Of a stretch of DNA of 64,000 nucleotides, positions 25,901 to 37,138 are shown in pieces. The DNA comes from Paratractidigestivibacter sp003150175 (GTDB taxonomy: Bacteria > Actinomycetota > Coriobacteriia > Coriobacteriales > Atopobiaceae). The translations under genes were made by a program, and so were the position numbers. The notes under the pieces are model-generated. The model saw nothing but the letters and a program-made list of their open reading frames with translations, was not told the DNA's origin and did no database searches. The first letter of the stretch is position 1. Each line of letters opens with the position of its first letter. The DNA is taken from assembly GCF_964283195.1 (NCBI RefSeq), contig NZ_CAXYLH010000003.1; one strand, 5' to 3'.

Positions 25901-26714
25901 CGACGGCAACGTCTCCTTCGACGCGATCGAGTACACGGCCCCTGGCACGTACACCTACACGATCCGCGAGCTCGTGCCGGCCGAGCCGCGCGGCGGCGTG
26001 AAGTACGACGGGCGATCCGTCCAGGTCAGCGTGACGGTCACTGACGACGGCGAGGGCCGCCTCGTGGCGAAGGCCGGGTACGCGGCCGATGCTGTGTTCG
26101 AGAACACCTACACCGCCGCCCCCGCAGACGTCATGATCAGCGCAAAGAAGGTCCTGCGCGGCGCTGCCCTCGCCCGCGGGAGGTTCACCTTCCTGCTCAC
26201 GGGCGAGGTTGACGGCAAGGCCGTTGAGCTCACCGCGACGAACGACGCCGACGGCAACGTGGCGTTCCCGCACCTCGTGTTCGAGAACGCCGGGACGTAT
26301 ACCTTCAAGGTGAGCGAGGTCGACGGCAAGGAAGACCGCGTGACGTACGACAAGCACGCCTACGCCGTGACCGTCGAAGTCAAGGACAACGGCGAGGGGC
26401 AGCTCGTGGCGACCGTGACGAACGACGCGAAGGGCGGCGCGCTGGTGTTCATGAACACATATACGCCGCCCACCCCGCCCACGACGCCCACCAACCCGCC
26501 GACGTCCACCCCGAAGACGCCGTCCACCCCGAAGACGCCGCCCTCCACGCCTACAGGGACGACCACGACGACGCGGGCCCGCAACACGGCCGGGCGCACC
26601 CCGAAAACCGGTGATGACCTGCTCGCCGCCACAACGCTGACCCTCTTGGCGACTGTCGGGGGCGTGATCGTCGCGATCGCCGTCAGGCTCGCGCGGAGGC
26701 GCCGGGAGTTCTAG
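19932..26714 (+). CDS. Giant sortase-anchored adhesin/pilin: VWA domain plus ten isopeptide pilin repeats
   Basis: This 2260-residue protein has a signal peptide (MKKAVRITLAY, hydrophobic core, cleavage after AIA at about 33). A von Willebrand A domain follows with an intact MIDAS (D121-V-S-G-S). Ten Spy0128/FctA-like domains come next, each opening with a Lys in K-x-L-x-G-R-like sequence and closing with F-x-N-x-Y, the Lys and Asn pair that form internal isopeptide bonds. A T/P-rich wall region leads to TPKTG (2223-2227), a hydrophobic span and a basic tail, a sortase signal of LPXTG-variant type. About 165 acidic low-complexity residues (roughly 1712-1876) interrupt the eighth repeat. It is probably a surface or tip adhesin. 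No sortase gene is in the window. Confidence 0.92.
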   Translation: MKKAVRITLAYVLTCVFVLTGVLALAAPMRAIAEETSAQGPAATTTVDPDTRDRWKHWTAGGGDESRLSTQNVGRIWTDKTVEAAGDEDQSNFLTTLSVMSSTSNTTVTQSMPLDIVLVLDVSGSMDDPMGSTDSTKRVDALKTAAGSFIDTIAKQNEGLSAEKQHQVAIVKFAGNENNGVGNGKYSDGGYTYNYTQVMKRLSVCNSGSSSSFKDTVNKIDPSGSTRADNGMKLAQLELKTYGRANAKKIVVFFTDGKPTSRSDFDPTVASNAVSTAKAMKDSGTTIYTIGIFAGANPKADPTKYGTSDENKFMHAVSSNYPAATSYTSDKLGARAQDSDYYQSAATSSELKKVFEGISQSITTGAGYPTHIEEGFEASESGYITFTDILGDFMQVDGFRSAQISGATFPTAAKTSHGNVDTYEFSGAAHDLVITVERAGEDNPRQGDKVTVQVPASLIPLREYKVDEAKGTFEVADIGSVMPLRVTYASSVKAAARDHLFEPGDTPGLSDYIDENWDREADTLSFLANKWSGGELGDTIASFQPSSTNGYYYFQKATPLYTDEACTRRAARAPQGGETYYYKDEYVAQGKDGKPQDAYTVIAVDGGAIASFEGALTIEGGGYAFAKGTARLAFINQLHTEKTAVGDNATGTARDVLNPRWNDDASVSNATHIESHLGNNGRITLSLATTPAELDTKAGFGLSKVLDGRDWTDSDKFTFRIDLTSGDREGQSAKGDSAVVTVTKADLDESGRAAIDFGKITFTKVGTYEYEVYEEEPEGTADHVKDGVTYSTDRIKVTVVVTVDKDGKFSAAVTKPEKTTFTNTYDVTPSESSVTDQIKVSKALTGRDMAEGEFSFELVEGEGDAAKVVAEGTNGEDGNVVLSKVTYKAAGTHIYTLHEVNGGNTEKGMTYDPATYTVTTTVADNGDGTLSVQHTLDGPTTDNPSVTFNNTYETTPAEVERFLRGTKTLTGRDALEGEKFSFEAKQVSGPEGGVSGFSASAEVAGAKDGGRVAFDFGNATFSLPGEYVFEIREVPPAEPAGGMTYDGHTCTATIKVKDQDGALVVESTTYSDEAIDGVEGASFFNAYRPADAEYAGINVTKVLNGREMVAGEFSFEIKGDDEDSEALLSDADRSFVNGGPLESGQKDEMRKLAGLTFTKENVGKTYSFTVSEAVPAADQKLPGVTYDAGTHSVQIKVDDALNGAITATTTVDGEASDEVAFVNSYEAGPGELATATFGLGKKLNGRDWADGDSFTFELAAVTEGAPMPERTTATVTAADVADGRAAFDFGTITYNATGSYEYEVREQNAGQVVNGMTYSANVARVRVSVVDDAATGKLVATPSLISGSATFENGYSVELDYDAKGGLSIAKTLVGASAEAGKFSFTVTPEGDDVLGIAGTYASPALTDGVAATIAATSGQIVFTQRDAGKSWGYTVTESDPGAGFTCDGATWNIRVSVADDPAAGRLSVTTVATGGGAEQSWTYTSDAGRVEGAPNVINFVNRYSAGGATTAISGTKTLTGRQMADGEFSFELAYAADPANVVARAGNAGGTVDFGSLSYTTDSLRQLVADGLASRTGTGWSVGYVAREATAGLADAGIAAQASTFGVTVNVTDNGDGTLTCDVAYPDGGLAFVNEYQPTEATISLTGTKSLNVPEGLTGPADITGKFTFTVTGEEGAPMPERTSATNDGSGTVDFGGITFTLENTFGGAQTQAEDVADEEAAKKDAAAPLDTPVVADDGAAGKKGAADEAPEIMGEDSEAEGATDLAPVPDADAQELNAEPDTEADSVRETEPDPAPLAEEEPAPLADTPVVQEAPAEELAPVAAVARWTPKRSAIRLAVNDGKVDGAQVVADDPALETDPQADAGIAAAPAAQAPGPRSRIFRYVVTESGSLPGVANDARASRDVYIKVTDDGAGHLSAEFVDGPDVASARHLDAPDLAFINTYDVTGTSASITACKSLEGRDLVAGEFEFALMGADGQTVLTATNDADGNVSFDAIEYTAPGTYTYTIRELVPAEPRGGVKYDGRSVQVSVTVTDDGEGRLVAKAGYAADAVFENTYTAAPADVMISAKKVLRGAALARGRFTFLLTGEVDGKAVELTATNDADGNVAFPHLVFENAGTYTFKVSEVDGKEDRVTYDKHAYAVTVEVKDNGEGQLVATVTNDAKGGALVFMNTYTPPTPPTTPTNPPTSTPKTPSTPKTPPSTPTGTTTTTRARNTAGRTPKTGDDLLAATTLTLLATVGGVIVAIAVRLARRRREF

Positions 26715-26771
26715 AGGCAGCGGGGGGCACTGTCCCTAAATCGCAGGGGCTGCCGGCTCCGAAAGCACCGG

Positions 26772-26806
26772 GCGGGGCGCCGAGATCTGGCGCCCCGCTC
26801 TTTTTC
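26772..26806 (+). terminator. Terminator after the adhesin gene
   Basis: GCGGGGCGC pairs with GCGCCCCGC around an 8-10-nt loop and is followed by TCTTTTTC. Confidence 0.85.
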
Positions 26807-26944
26807 TTGCCCCTCGAGCGCGGCTGAAGCGCGGAGCCAAGGCACTCGATTTCAAGGAAGCCGCATCGTCTAAGGCGCCGCTTCCCAAAGAACCGGGCTC
26901 GCTGCGGTACTATCGTGGCAATGGGCCACGAAGAAAGGAACCCG

Positions 26945-27367
26945 ATGCCACAAACCGATGAGCGGCGCGAAGGCGTCTCGCACAAGACCGATGAGCTCGC
27001 GAGCACGCTCCTCGGCCGCGCCCTCGATGTGCTCGCGGTGGGTGAGGACCTGCACGTCCTGCTCGCGCTCGGCGACGAGTCGGGCCACATCGAGAGCCTC
27101 GAGTTCGCCGAGGACGGCCCGGAGGAGTGCCTCGAGGGCGCGCGGAAGGCCGCGGCGGAGTCTGCGGACGCCGTGCGCTACGCGCTCGCGTACCGCGGGG
27201 CCATCGCCGACGAGGAAGGCGCCTACCAGGACGCCGTGATCCTCGAGTTCGGCGAGCGCGGTTATCGCAGCTACTCAGCGTATTCCCTGGTAGACGTCAC
27301 GGGCGACGAGGACACCTTCGGCTGGACCGAGCCCGCCCCCGCCGGCGAGGTCGAGCCGCTGCTGTAG
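26945..27367 (+). CDS. Small acidic conserved-looking protein, function unknown
   Basis: From the ATG at 26945 (MPQTDERREG) the protein is 140 residues, acidic, with no membrane segment. The middle (LHVLLALGDESGHIESLEFA, then an Ala/Glu-rich helix) and the strand-rich C-terminal half (DAVILEFGERGYRSYSAYSLV) look like a compact alpha/beta fold. No family is recognised. A GAAAGGAA ribosome site precedes the chosen ATG; an in-frame ATG 30 bases upstream lacks one. A TACTAT -10-like hexamer lies about 35 bp upstream. It is bounded by the adhesin terminator and typA. Confidence 0.7.
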   Translation: MPQTDERREGVSHKTDELASTLLGRALDVLAVGEDLHVLLALGDESGHIESLEFAEDGPEECLEGARKAAAESADAVRYALAYRGAIADEEGAYQDAVILEFGERGYRSYSAYSLVDVTGDEDTFGWTEPAPAGEVEPLL

Positions 27368-27505
27368 CGCCGCCGCGCGCCCCGCCACCGTCGCAGCGGC
27401 CCGTCCTGCCAGCACTTCTCCCTGTAGAAGCCGTGACGGTGCCGTTCGCGCTGTATACTAAGCCAGTTGCCGAATAGCTAGGCACCTAGACATCGAGAGG
27501 GACAT

Positions 27506-29344
<1,839 letters not shown>

Positions 29345-29367
29345 TCCACAGCCATCGGCTGTTATAG

Positions 29368-29399
29368 GTGCCCGGAGCTTTGGCTCCGGGCACTTTTTT
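29368..29399 (+). terminator. Terminator after typA
   Basis: An 11-bp perfect stem GTGCCCGGAGC / GCTCCGGGCAC with a 4-nt loop is followed by six T's. Confidence 0.95.
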
Positions 29400-29493
29400 G
29401 TGCATAGCGTGACGAGCGGGGAATCGCATGCATTGGTCAGATGAACAGTCTGGTGATTTGTGCGGAGCGTAATCCGTACCCCAATTTTTCCGA

Positions 29494-32400
29494 ATGTTGC
29501 ACAACATTACAAAGAAAACCGGAATTATGCTTACAGAGACTGCCTCTGCTGATGGATATTCGAACCATCGCCGGAGGTTGTCCAACCAACAGAGCCCGCG
29601 GAGGAGCAGAAGTCCGACGAGCCCGCGGACGAGCAACAGGGCGAGAAGCCGGAGTCCAAGGCGCCGCAGGCGGCTCCTGCAGATGAGGCTCCTTCCGCTG
29701 CTACCGAGCCCACGCCCCAAAACGCTGCCCCTTCCGCGAAGGAAAGCGGCGAGTACAACGGGAACGCCGACCACAAGGAAGCCACCACGGGTATCTCGGT
29801 CACTGTCTACAAAGACAAGGACTGCTCCCAGGAGCTCGGCGGCGAGGCAGTCTCCGGCGACACCCCTCTGTACGGAAAGGTGAATATCGATTTCGCGACC
29901 GAAGAGCAGCCAGCGCTCGCTCAACCGAACGTCAAGTACACCTTCCCGAAGAACGTGTCCTTCAGCGATCAGTCGACCCAGACGCTCTACGACGGGAACA
30001 ACCAGGTCGCGGGTACGTGGTACATCAAAGACGGCGTCGCCTACCTCCACTACAACGAGGACTGACTACGCAAGGAACACTCGAACGTGAGCGCCCACGT
30101 CAACTTCCAGTTCAACCTGAACTCCAACGAGACGGGCGACGACAAACAAGTGACGGTGAACTTCCCGGGCACCGCTACCTCTACGGTGATCAACACCAAA
30201 GACGGGAACGTTTCGGGCAATAAGTTCGGTACCGACTTCAACAATGAATGGAGTGCCCCGAAGTTCGACGCTTCCGACAACTCCTATACCTGGACGGTCA
30301 AGGTTTCCCCTTCGACGACCGCTACCGATCTGAAGATCGAGGACGTCATCGGCTCGAATCTCGACTTCGTCTCCGACTCCTTCAAACTCGTGGACAAAAG
30401 CGGCCATCCTGTTGCAGGCAAGTGCGACGTGAATCTGGACGGCCAAAAAGCGACGATTTCCCTTGGAACGCTTTCGAAGGGCGACTATTACGTCCAGTAC
30501 AAGACCATGGTGAAGCAGCTCGCCCTCGACTCGCTCAAGGACGGCGAGGAGATCTCCGGAGTGGGCAACACGGCGACGTGGAAGTGGGGCAGCAAGGGCG
30601 AGAACAATGGCACCTCCGGTGCGAAGGACCCGGAGAAGGTCAAGTATCAGATGGTTCAGAAGTCTGCGGACTCCGACAGCACCAACGACAACATCAAGTG
30701 GACCGTCAAGCTGAACTCGGGAAGCATCAAGGCCGATATGTCCGGATATAAGTTCAGCGACAAACTGAGTGACGGCCAGAAATTCAAGGCCGGCACGAGC
30801 TATGTGGTGACGGATGCCTCGGGCAAACAGGTCGCCACGGGCACCGTCGACCCGAACAGCGATGAGCTCAACTTCACACTTCCCGCCAGCGCGGGCAAGC
30901 AGGAGCTCACCGTTACCTACGTCACTGCCATGAACGACACCAGCTCCACCAAGCCGGTCTCGAATACTACCCAAGTGACCCCTCCGAACGACAAGGGTGT
31001 TCCGGGCAAGGCGGATGCAAGCTATCGACCTACCGATGATCGCACGTATGTGACCAAGAGACTCGTCGATAGCAGTACCGTCGAAACCGATGGCAAGGCA
31101 TCGTGGGAGTCGGTCATCAAGGTCTCTGCGATGGACACCGACACCGTCGCGAGCAAAGTTTTGTTCAGCGACAGGATCGGCAAGAACGACGGCAGCTTTG
31201 AGCACATGAAGTTCAGCAACATCGTGCTAAAGGTTGTCGGGTCCGATGCGGTGCTGACGCAGGGCGCCGACTATACCGTCGACGGCGGGGGCTATAGCGA
31301 GTTCACCGTTAGGTTCCTCGACTCCGAGAGGATGAAGAGCCTGATCGGTCAGCACGATGTCGTCGTGACCTACGACACGACGTGCAGCGGAGCGAACGCA
31401 ACCTACACCAATACCTCGACGGTCAAGATCGACAATGCGGACAAGGGCAGCGCAACGGATTCCTATGTGATCAACAAGGACCTTGTCCCTGCGGTCTCGA
31501 AGAACTCGAGCGGCGAAGCTCAGTGGAAGGCCGACTACACGTGGCCCGATGGGACCAAGGGCGCGTGGATTACCGACTGGGAAGTCCACGTGAACTGCGA
31601 CGAACCGAACATCTGGATGCATCGTGGCGCTGCCGACCTCAAGGGCGACGATGTCGTCGTGAAGGACACCCTCGGCGACGACATGACCTACGTCGTGGGT
31701 TCTTCTCGCTATTGGCTGATGGGTAACGAGTCAGAGGGCTACAAAAATATCGGCGATTGGCCGAAGCTTCAAGCTGAGCCCACCGATTCGAACGGCATGG
31801 CGGTGTTCACCATCCCGACCAAGGTTGCGGTGAACCAGGACGGTTCATGGAGGGGCTACATCAAGCTGACCTACCAGACCGCGACCAAGCAGTCCGCCGT
31901 CGACGCCGGCGGATCCAAGGAGCTCACCAACACCGCCGAGGCGAGCTCGGGCAGCACGAGCTTCCCCGCCGGTACCGGGAAGGTCACCATCAACAACAAG
32001 GTCCTGGACAAGCAGGCCGTCCGCGCGACCGACAACTCCCATGTCACCTATACCATCAAGGTGAACCCGAACGCGCAGAAGCTCACTACTTCCGGCTCGC
32101 TTACCCTGACCGATACGATGAACGTCGGGGCGAGCTTCACCACCGGTACCCTCAAGGTCAAGGACGCGAGCGGCAAAGAGGTGACCGAGGGCGTCTCTTA
32201 CTCGCTGAAGAACCAGCCGAACGACGACGGCAGCACGTCCACGGTGCTCACGATCACCGTTCCCGACGCCCAGGCGCTCACGATTACCTATGACGTTGCT
32301 CCTCAGGGTGCCCTCAATACCGAGGTGTGGATCAAGAACGATGTGTCCATGCAGGGTTTCTCTTTCGCCAAGGCCAGCCATGGCGAAAACTGGGTGGTGC

Positions 32401-35400
32401 AGAAGTCCAACGCGGGCACCGATGCCACGAGCTACGGCATCACCGTCGTCAAGACCGACGAGACCGGCAAGGAGGCTCTCGAGGGCGCCGAGTTCACCCT
32501 TTACAAGGTCGATCTCGATAAGTCCACGCCGGACAACATCGTGAGGTCGAAGGTGGACACCGTCGGGGACAACCCCAAGGCGACCGACAAATCCGGCACG
32601 GCAAAGTTCGGCGACAAAGAGCACCCGCTCGACGCCGCGACTCTTTACTGCTACGAGGAGACCAAGGCGCCCGCGGGCTACAAGATTACCAACACCGCCC
32701 CGACGTACGTGATGTTCAGCGGCTCGAGCAATCAGGCGAAGGCCGATTACACTGCTGCGTTCGCAAAGGCTCGGCAGCTTGGGATCAAGCCTAACAGCGG
32801 CACGGCCTACAACGTCTTCGACGAGAAGGCGACCGAGCCGACCGGCTCCGCGACGCTCAACGTGGCAAAGCAGGTCAACGGCTCCGACCCCACGGCCGAC
32901 CAGAGCTTCGAGTTCTCCATCGCGGGCAACGACGATGCCTCCAAGGCAAAGATTCCCGAGAACGCCACGGCGACAACGACGGGTGCCAAGGTTGCTTCCT
33001 TCGGCTCGATCAACTTCGCTAAGGAAGACATCGGACAGACCTATACCTACACCATCCACGAGACCTCGCCCGCGCCCAACGACGGTAACGTGTGGACCAT
33101 GGCGAGCGATGTGACCGCGACGGTCAAGGTCGGGACGCCGACCGACGATGCGCCCACGGTCATCCCCGTGACGGTCGAGTACAGCAACGCGAACACTGAC
33201 GGCAACGCCGCACTGTTCAACAACACCTGGGCGAAGCCCGGTTCTGCCAGCACGACGCTCTCGGTCCACAAGTCCGTCGACGCCGCCGCCGGTGCGAACG
33301 TGAGCGCGGACGAAGAGTTCACCTTCGAGCTCTACAAGGCCGACGCCCAGGGCAACAAGACCGACGAGAAGCTTGGCGACGCCATCTCCGTAAAGAAGGA
33401 CGGGACCGCCGAGTTCGGTGAGCTCACCTTCGACGCCGACGGCACCTACAACTATGTGATTCACGAGACCGGTCACGACGGCAACGGCTGGACCCCTGCC
33501 GCCGACGTGAAGGCCTAGATTGTCGTGAAGAAGTCCGACGACGGCAAGTCGTTCGTCGTGGACAGCGTTACCTATGACGGCAAGCGCGCCGATTGCGCCA
33601 ACTTCGTCGACAAGTACGAGGCCGCGAAGGCCAGCGCCTCCCTCGCCGCGAGGAAGTCCCTTGAGGGCGCCGAGCTCGAGGCCGGCCAGTTCTCCTTCCA
33701 GCTCAAGGCCAAGGGCGGTGAGGTCCTGCAGACCAAGCCCAACGACGCCGAGGGCGGCGTCGCCTTCGACGCGATCGAGTACACGGCGCCCGGCATCTAC
33801 GAGTACGAGATCTCCGAGGCCAAGGGCTCCGAGCTCGGCGTCACCTACGACGGGGCGACGCACACCGCCGAGGTCGTCGTGACCGACGACGGCCAGGGCC
33901 AGCTGCACGCCGCCGTGACCTACGACGGCGGCGCTGACGCCCCCGAGTTCAAGAACACCTACACCCAGGCCACCGGCGAGTTCCAGCTCGGCCTGCTGAA
34001 GACCGTCAACGGCCGGGCGCCCAGGGCGGGCGAGTCCTTCGAGTTCTCCGCCACCGCCGAGGGCGAGAACGCCGCCGACGCGCCCAAGCTCGCCGATGCC
34101 GCGAGCGGCGCCGACGGCTCCGCGGCCTTCGAGGCCGCCAAGCTCTCCGACAAGGACCTCGGCAAGACCTACACCTACACGATCCACGAGGTCACCGACC
34201 TCGGCGACGGCTGGGCCAAGGCCGCCGACGTGACGGCTGAGGTCAAGGTCCCCGCCGAGCGCGACGCCGAAGGCAAGGTCGTCCCGACGGTCACCTACAA
34301 CGGCGACGCGAAGCTGACCGCCGCCAAGGTCGACAACTCCTACCAGGCGAAGCCCGCCCTCGCGTCCCTCTCTGTCGACAAGACCGTCAACGGGGCGAAG
34401 AACGACGCCGTGAAGAACGAGTTCACGTTCGGCCTCTCCGCCGTGACCGACGGCGCGCCGATGCCGGCCGCCGGCGGCGACGCCGCGACCGTCAAGGGCA
34501 CCTCGGGCGCGAGCTTCGGCCAGATCTCCTTCGACAAGGCCGGCGAGTATAAGTACGCCATCACCGAGACGTCCGACCTCGGCCGCGGCTGGACCAACGA
34601 CGCCGCCGCCACGGCGACCGTCACGGTCGGCTATGCCCAGAACGGCCGCGACCTCGTGGTCGAGGGCATCAAGTACTCGCGCGCGACCGCCGACGGCTCC
34701 GCAGCCCAGTTCGACAACAAGTACACCGCCACCGGCGCGGCGACCATCGCGGTGGCCAAGACCGTCAACGGCGGCACCGCCGCCAAGGACGGCGAGGAGT
34801 TCGAGTTCGAGCTTCTCGACAAGGACGGCCAGAAGGTCGAGGGAGTCGAGAACGTCAAGGTCAAGGCTGGCAAGACCGCTGAGTTCAAGGCCCTGGGCTA
34901 CACGCTCGCCGACGCGGACAAGACCTTCGACTACACGGTGCACGAGATCGCGCCCGCGACAGCCGGCTGGACCGCCGCCAACGACGTGAACGTTCAGGTC
35001 AAGGTCACCGACAACGGCGACGGCACGCTCAACTGCGCCGTCTCTTACCTCGGTCAGGACAAGGCCGACCAAGCTGCGGCCGCGTTCGACAACACCTACG
35101 CCGCCGCGCCCGCGACCGCCGCGCCTACGGTCCAGAAGACCGTGAAGACCAACGACGGCCGCGTGTGGGAGATGAAGGCCGGCCAGTTCTCCTTCCAGCT
35201 CAAGGACAGCGCCGGCACCGTTCTCCAGACCAAGGCGGTCGACGTGAACGGCCACGTCGCCTTCGACAAGCTCAGCTTCGACAAGGCCGGTCGCTACACC
35301 TACACGATCTCTGAGGCCCCGGTCGACGCCACCAAGGCACCGAACGTCAAGCGCGACCCCACGGTCTACTCCGTGACCTACGTCGTCGACGAGAAGAACG

Positions 35401-35702
35401 ACGGCACGCTGAACGCCCGTGACCTCGAGGTCAAGTCCGTGACCGTCAAGTCCTCCAAGGCTGTCAATAAGCCCATCCAGGGCGACGACGCGGACCAGAA
35501 CCTCCCGTTCGTGAACTCCGAGACTCCGAGGACCCCGGAGACCCCCAAGACCCCGAAGTCCCCGAAGACGCCCAAGGCGCCCAAGTCCGGCAAGACCCCC
35601 AAGACCGGCGACGTGACCAGCAACACGTTCGCCGTGGTCGCGGGTACTGCGGGCCTCGTGCTCGTGGCGACGACGCTCCACCGTCGCCGCAGGGAGGACT
35701 AG
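29494..35702 (+). pseudogene. Decayed sortase-anchored adhesin (lost signal peptide, in-frame TGA and TAG)
   Basis: One continuous frame runs from about 29553 to 35702 but is broken by TGA at 30063 and TAG at 33516. Both flanks of each stop are in frame and homologous in style, e.g. WTPAADVKA, stop, IVVKKSDDGK. No start or signal peptide precedes it: the frame opens after a TGA at 29550. A different frame just upstream reads MLHNITKKTGIML then TETASA, resembling a signal peptide with its hydrophobic core deleted. Contents are a P/E/A-rich linker, adhesin-type beta domains, a SpaA/Cna-B-like domain (ETKAPAGYKI), seven FctA-like isopeptide repeats, and an intact TPKTGD anchor with membrane span. 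Point mutation explains each stop simply (CAG to TAG; CGA or TGG to TGA). Confidence 0.85.
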
Positions 35703-35759
35703 CTCCTGTCGAATGAGCGAGGATGCCGAGCGCCTAGCCGGCATCCGAGCGAGCACCAC

Positions 35760-35799
35760 AAGGCCGCCCGACGCGCTCGCGCCGGGTGGCCTTCTTTGT
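35760..35799 (+). terminator. Terminator after the decayed adhesin gene
   Basis: AAGGCC and GCCCG pair with CGGGT and GGCCTT, followed by CTTCTTTG. A second hairpin GGATGCCG / CGGCATCC lies at 35721-35746, just after the stop codon. Confidence 0.75.
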
Positions 35800-35921
35800 G
35801 GCCCTTCGATTTGTTGAAGGCCCGCTCTGGGGGTGCCGAAATGGGCAGCAGATAGAGGCTGCCCGCTGTGGGCGTTAATACGGGCGAGACCATGGGCTCG
35901 TTGACCGTCCCGCAGCCCTTC

Positions 35922-36614
35922 TTACTTCCTGTGCCGCCCCATCGCGCGCTTGATCACGGGGGTGAGGTCATGGGAGGAAGGCGTCGTCGCGTCGTGCGAG
36001 AGCGACCAACGGCGCAGCCCCACCGTCACCGCCATGAGGGCGACCGCGGCGATGTACTTATCGATGCCGATCCACTTGACCAGCGCATAGTAGGTCGTGC
36101 TGCCGGCCAGGGCGCACACAGCGTAGTAGTTGCTCGGCTTGAAGATCCGCGGCACGTCCCCGAGGAAGACGTCCCTCAGCATGCCGCCGCCCACGCCTGT
36201 GAGGGTGCCCATGAGGATCGCGGAGACGGGCAGGAGGCCATGCACGATGGCTTTGTCCGTCCCGCCCAGGGCAAATAGCCCGACCGATATGATGTCGACC
36301 CATTCCAGCAGATTGGGGACCTTCTCGAACATCCGGGCAAAGAAGAACACTGCGAGCCCGATGGCGGCCGTGGCGGGGATGGCGTAGGGGTTGTCGAGCA
36401 TGTAGACGCTGCCGACCTGCATGGCCATGTCGCGGATGAGGCCGCCGCCCAGCCCGCACAGCATCGAGAGGCCGACGAAGCCGATGGGGTCGAGATCGCG
36501 TTCCTTCGCCACGAGCGCGCCGGAGATGCCGCCGACGGCGACCGAGGCGAGGTCGAGCCACGCCGGCAAGCTGACGGCGATGTGGGTGCTGGTCTGGGCA
36601 AATACGGTGAACAT
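35922..36614 (-). CDS. TRIC-like cation channel family membrane protein (UPF0126)
   Basis: From the ATG at 36614 the protein is 230 residues with about seven hydrophobic segments. The two UPF0126 repeats carry their glycine motifs: GGISGALVAKERDLDPIGF with GLGGGLIRDM in the first, and GGTDKAIVHG with GVGGGMLRDVFLGD in the second. UPF0126 proteins are bacterial relatives of trimeric intracellular cation channels, so a role in monovalent ion movement is inferred. The chosen ATG follows CAGGAGCCC. An earlier ATG at 36671 would add a basic N-terminus with no clear ribosome site. It is transcribed opposite to its neighbours. Confidence 0.87.
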   Translation of the reverse strand: MFTVFAQTSTHIAVSLPAWLDLASVAVGGISGALVAKERDLDPIGFVGLSMLCGLGGGLIRDMAMQVGSVYMLDNPYAIPATAAIGLAVFFFARMFEKVPNLLEWVDIISVGLFALGGTDKAIVHGLLPVSAILMGTLTGVGGGMLRDVFLGDVPRIFKPSNYYAVCALAGSTTYYALVKWIGIDKYIAAVALMAVTVGLRRWSLSHDATTPSSHDLTPVIKRAMGRHRK

Positions 36615-36729
36615 CGGGCTCCTGGAGGGCTGTTTGGGAAGATTTCTCAACAATCCTAGCAAGTTACGCAAAATTAAGGTGGCGTAGCGGCGAAACTTCC
36701 GTTACAATAACCCCCGCACCACTTCAACT

Positions 36730-36820
36730 GGAGAGTTGTCCGAGTGGCCGAAGGAGCACGATTGGAAATCGTGTATACGCTAACCGCGTATCCTGGGTTC
36801 AAATCCCAGACTCTCCGCCA
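36730..36820 (+). tRNA. tRNA-Ser (GGA anticodon)
   Basis: Cloverleaf of about 91 nt with a long variable arm (GTATACGCTAACCGCGTATC) and encoded CCA. Anticodon loop TTGGAAA gives GGA; acceptor GGAGAGT pairs with ACTCTCC. Confidence 0.96.
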
Positions 36821-36858
36821 GTAACTTCACGGGGGCCTACGGGCCCCCGTCGCCCTAC

Positions 36859-36946
36859 GGAGGGGTGGCAGAGTGGTTGAATGCGGCGGTCTCGAAAACC
36901 GTTTACCCTTCGGGGTACGAGGGTTCGAATCCCTCCTCCTCCGCCA
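36859..36946 (+). tRNA. tRNA-Ser (CGA anticodon)
   Basis: Cloverleaf of 88 nt with a long variable arm (TTTACCCTTCGGGGTACGA) and encoded CCA. The anticodon loop CTCGAAA gives CGA. It lies 38 bp after the tRNA-Ser (GGA), probably in one transcript. Confidence 0.96.
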
Positions 36947-36957
36947 TTGATTGAATA

Positions 36958-36986
36958 GCCCCGGCGTTCGCGCCGGGGCTTTTTTG
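36958..36986 (+). terminator. Terminator after the tRNA-Ser pair
   Basis: GCCCCGGCG-TTCG-CGCCGGGGC hairpin followed by six T's. Confidence 0.95.
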
Positions 36987-37138
36987 TGCAAATAAGGGCC
37001 CGTCTCGCTGCTTTCCGCGTCTCAACCGAGCCGTCGCAATCGTATGTTGCGGTGGCGCGCATGCCGTAACCAGCATGTTCTGGTCAGGTTTCAGGTTCGT
37101 GGGGTATGCTCTGTGTAACCTCTGCAGATGGGAGAATC

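Noticed and set aside
22818..26357. 1179-residue minus-strand open frame opposite the adhesin
   Set aside because: Mirror of the repetitive adhesin codons, with no ribosome site and no recognisable motif.
30063..30065. In-frame TGA in the second adhesin read as selenocysteine
   Set aside because: The residue is in a surface repeat with no conserved Cys, no selenocysteine machinery is seen and other lesions are present; decay is simpler.
33516..33518. In-frame TAG in the second adhesin read as pyrrolysine
   Set aside because: Nothing supports amber recoding; parallel repeats have E, Q or K at this place, so a single substitution explains it.
31845..35759. 1304-residue minus-strand open frame opposite the decayed adhesin
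   Set aside because: Same effect of GC-rich repetitive coding DNA on the other strand.
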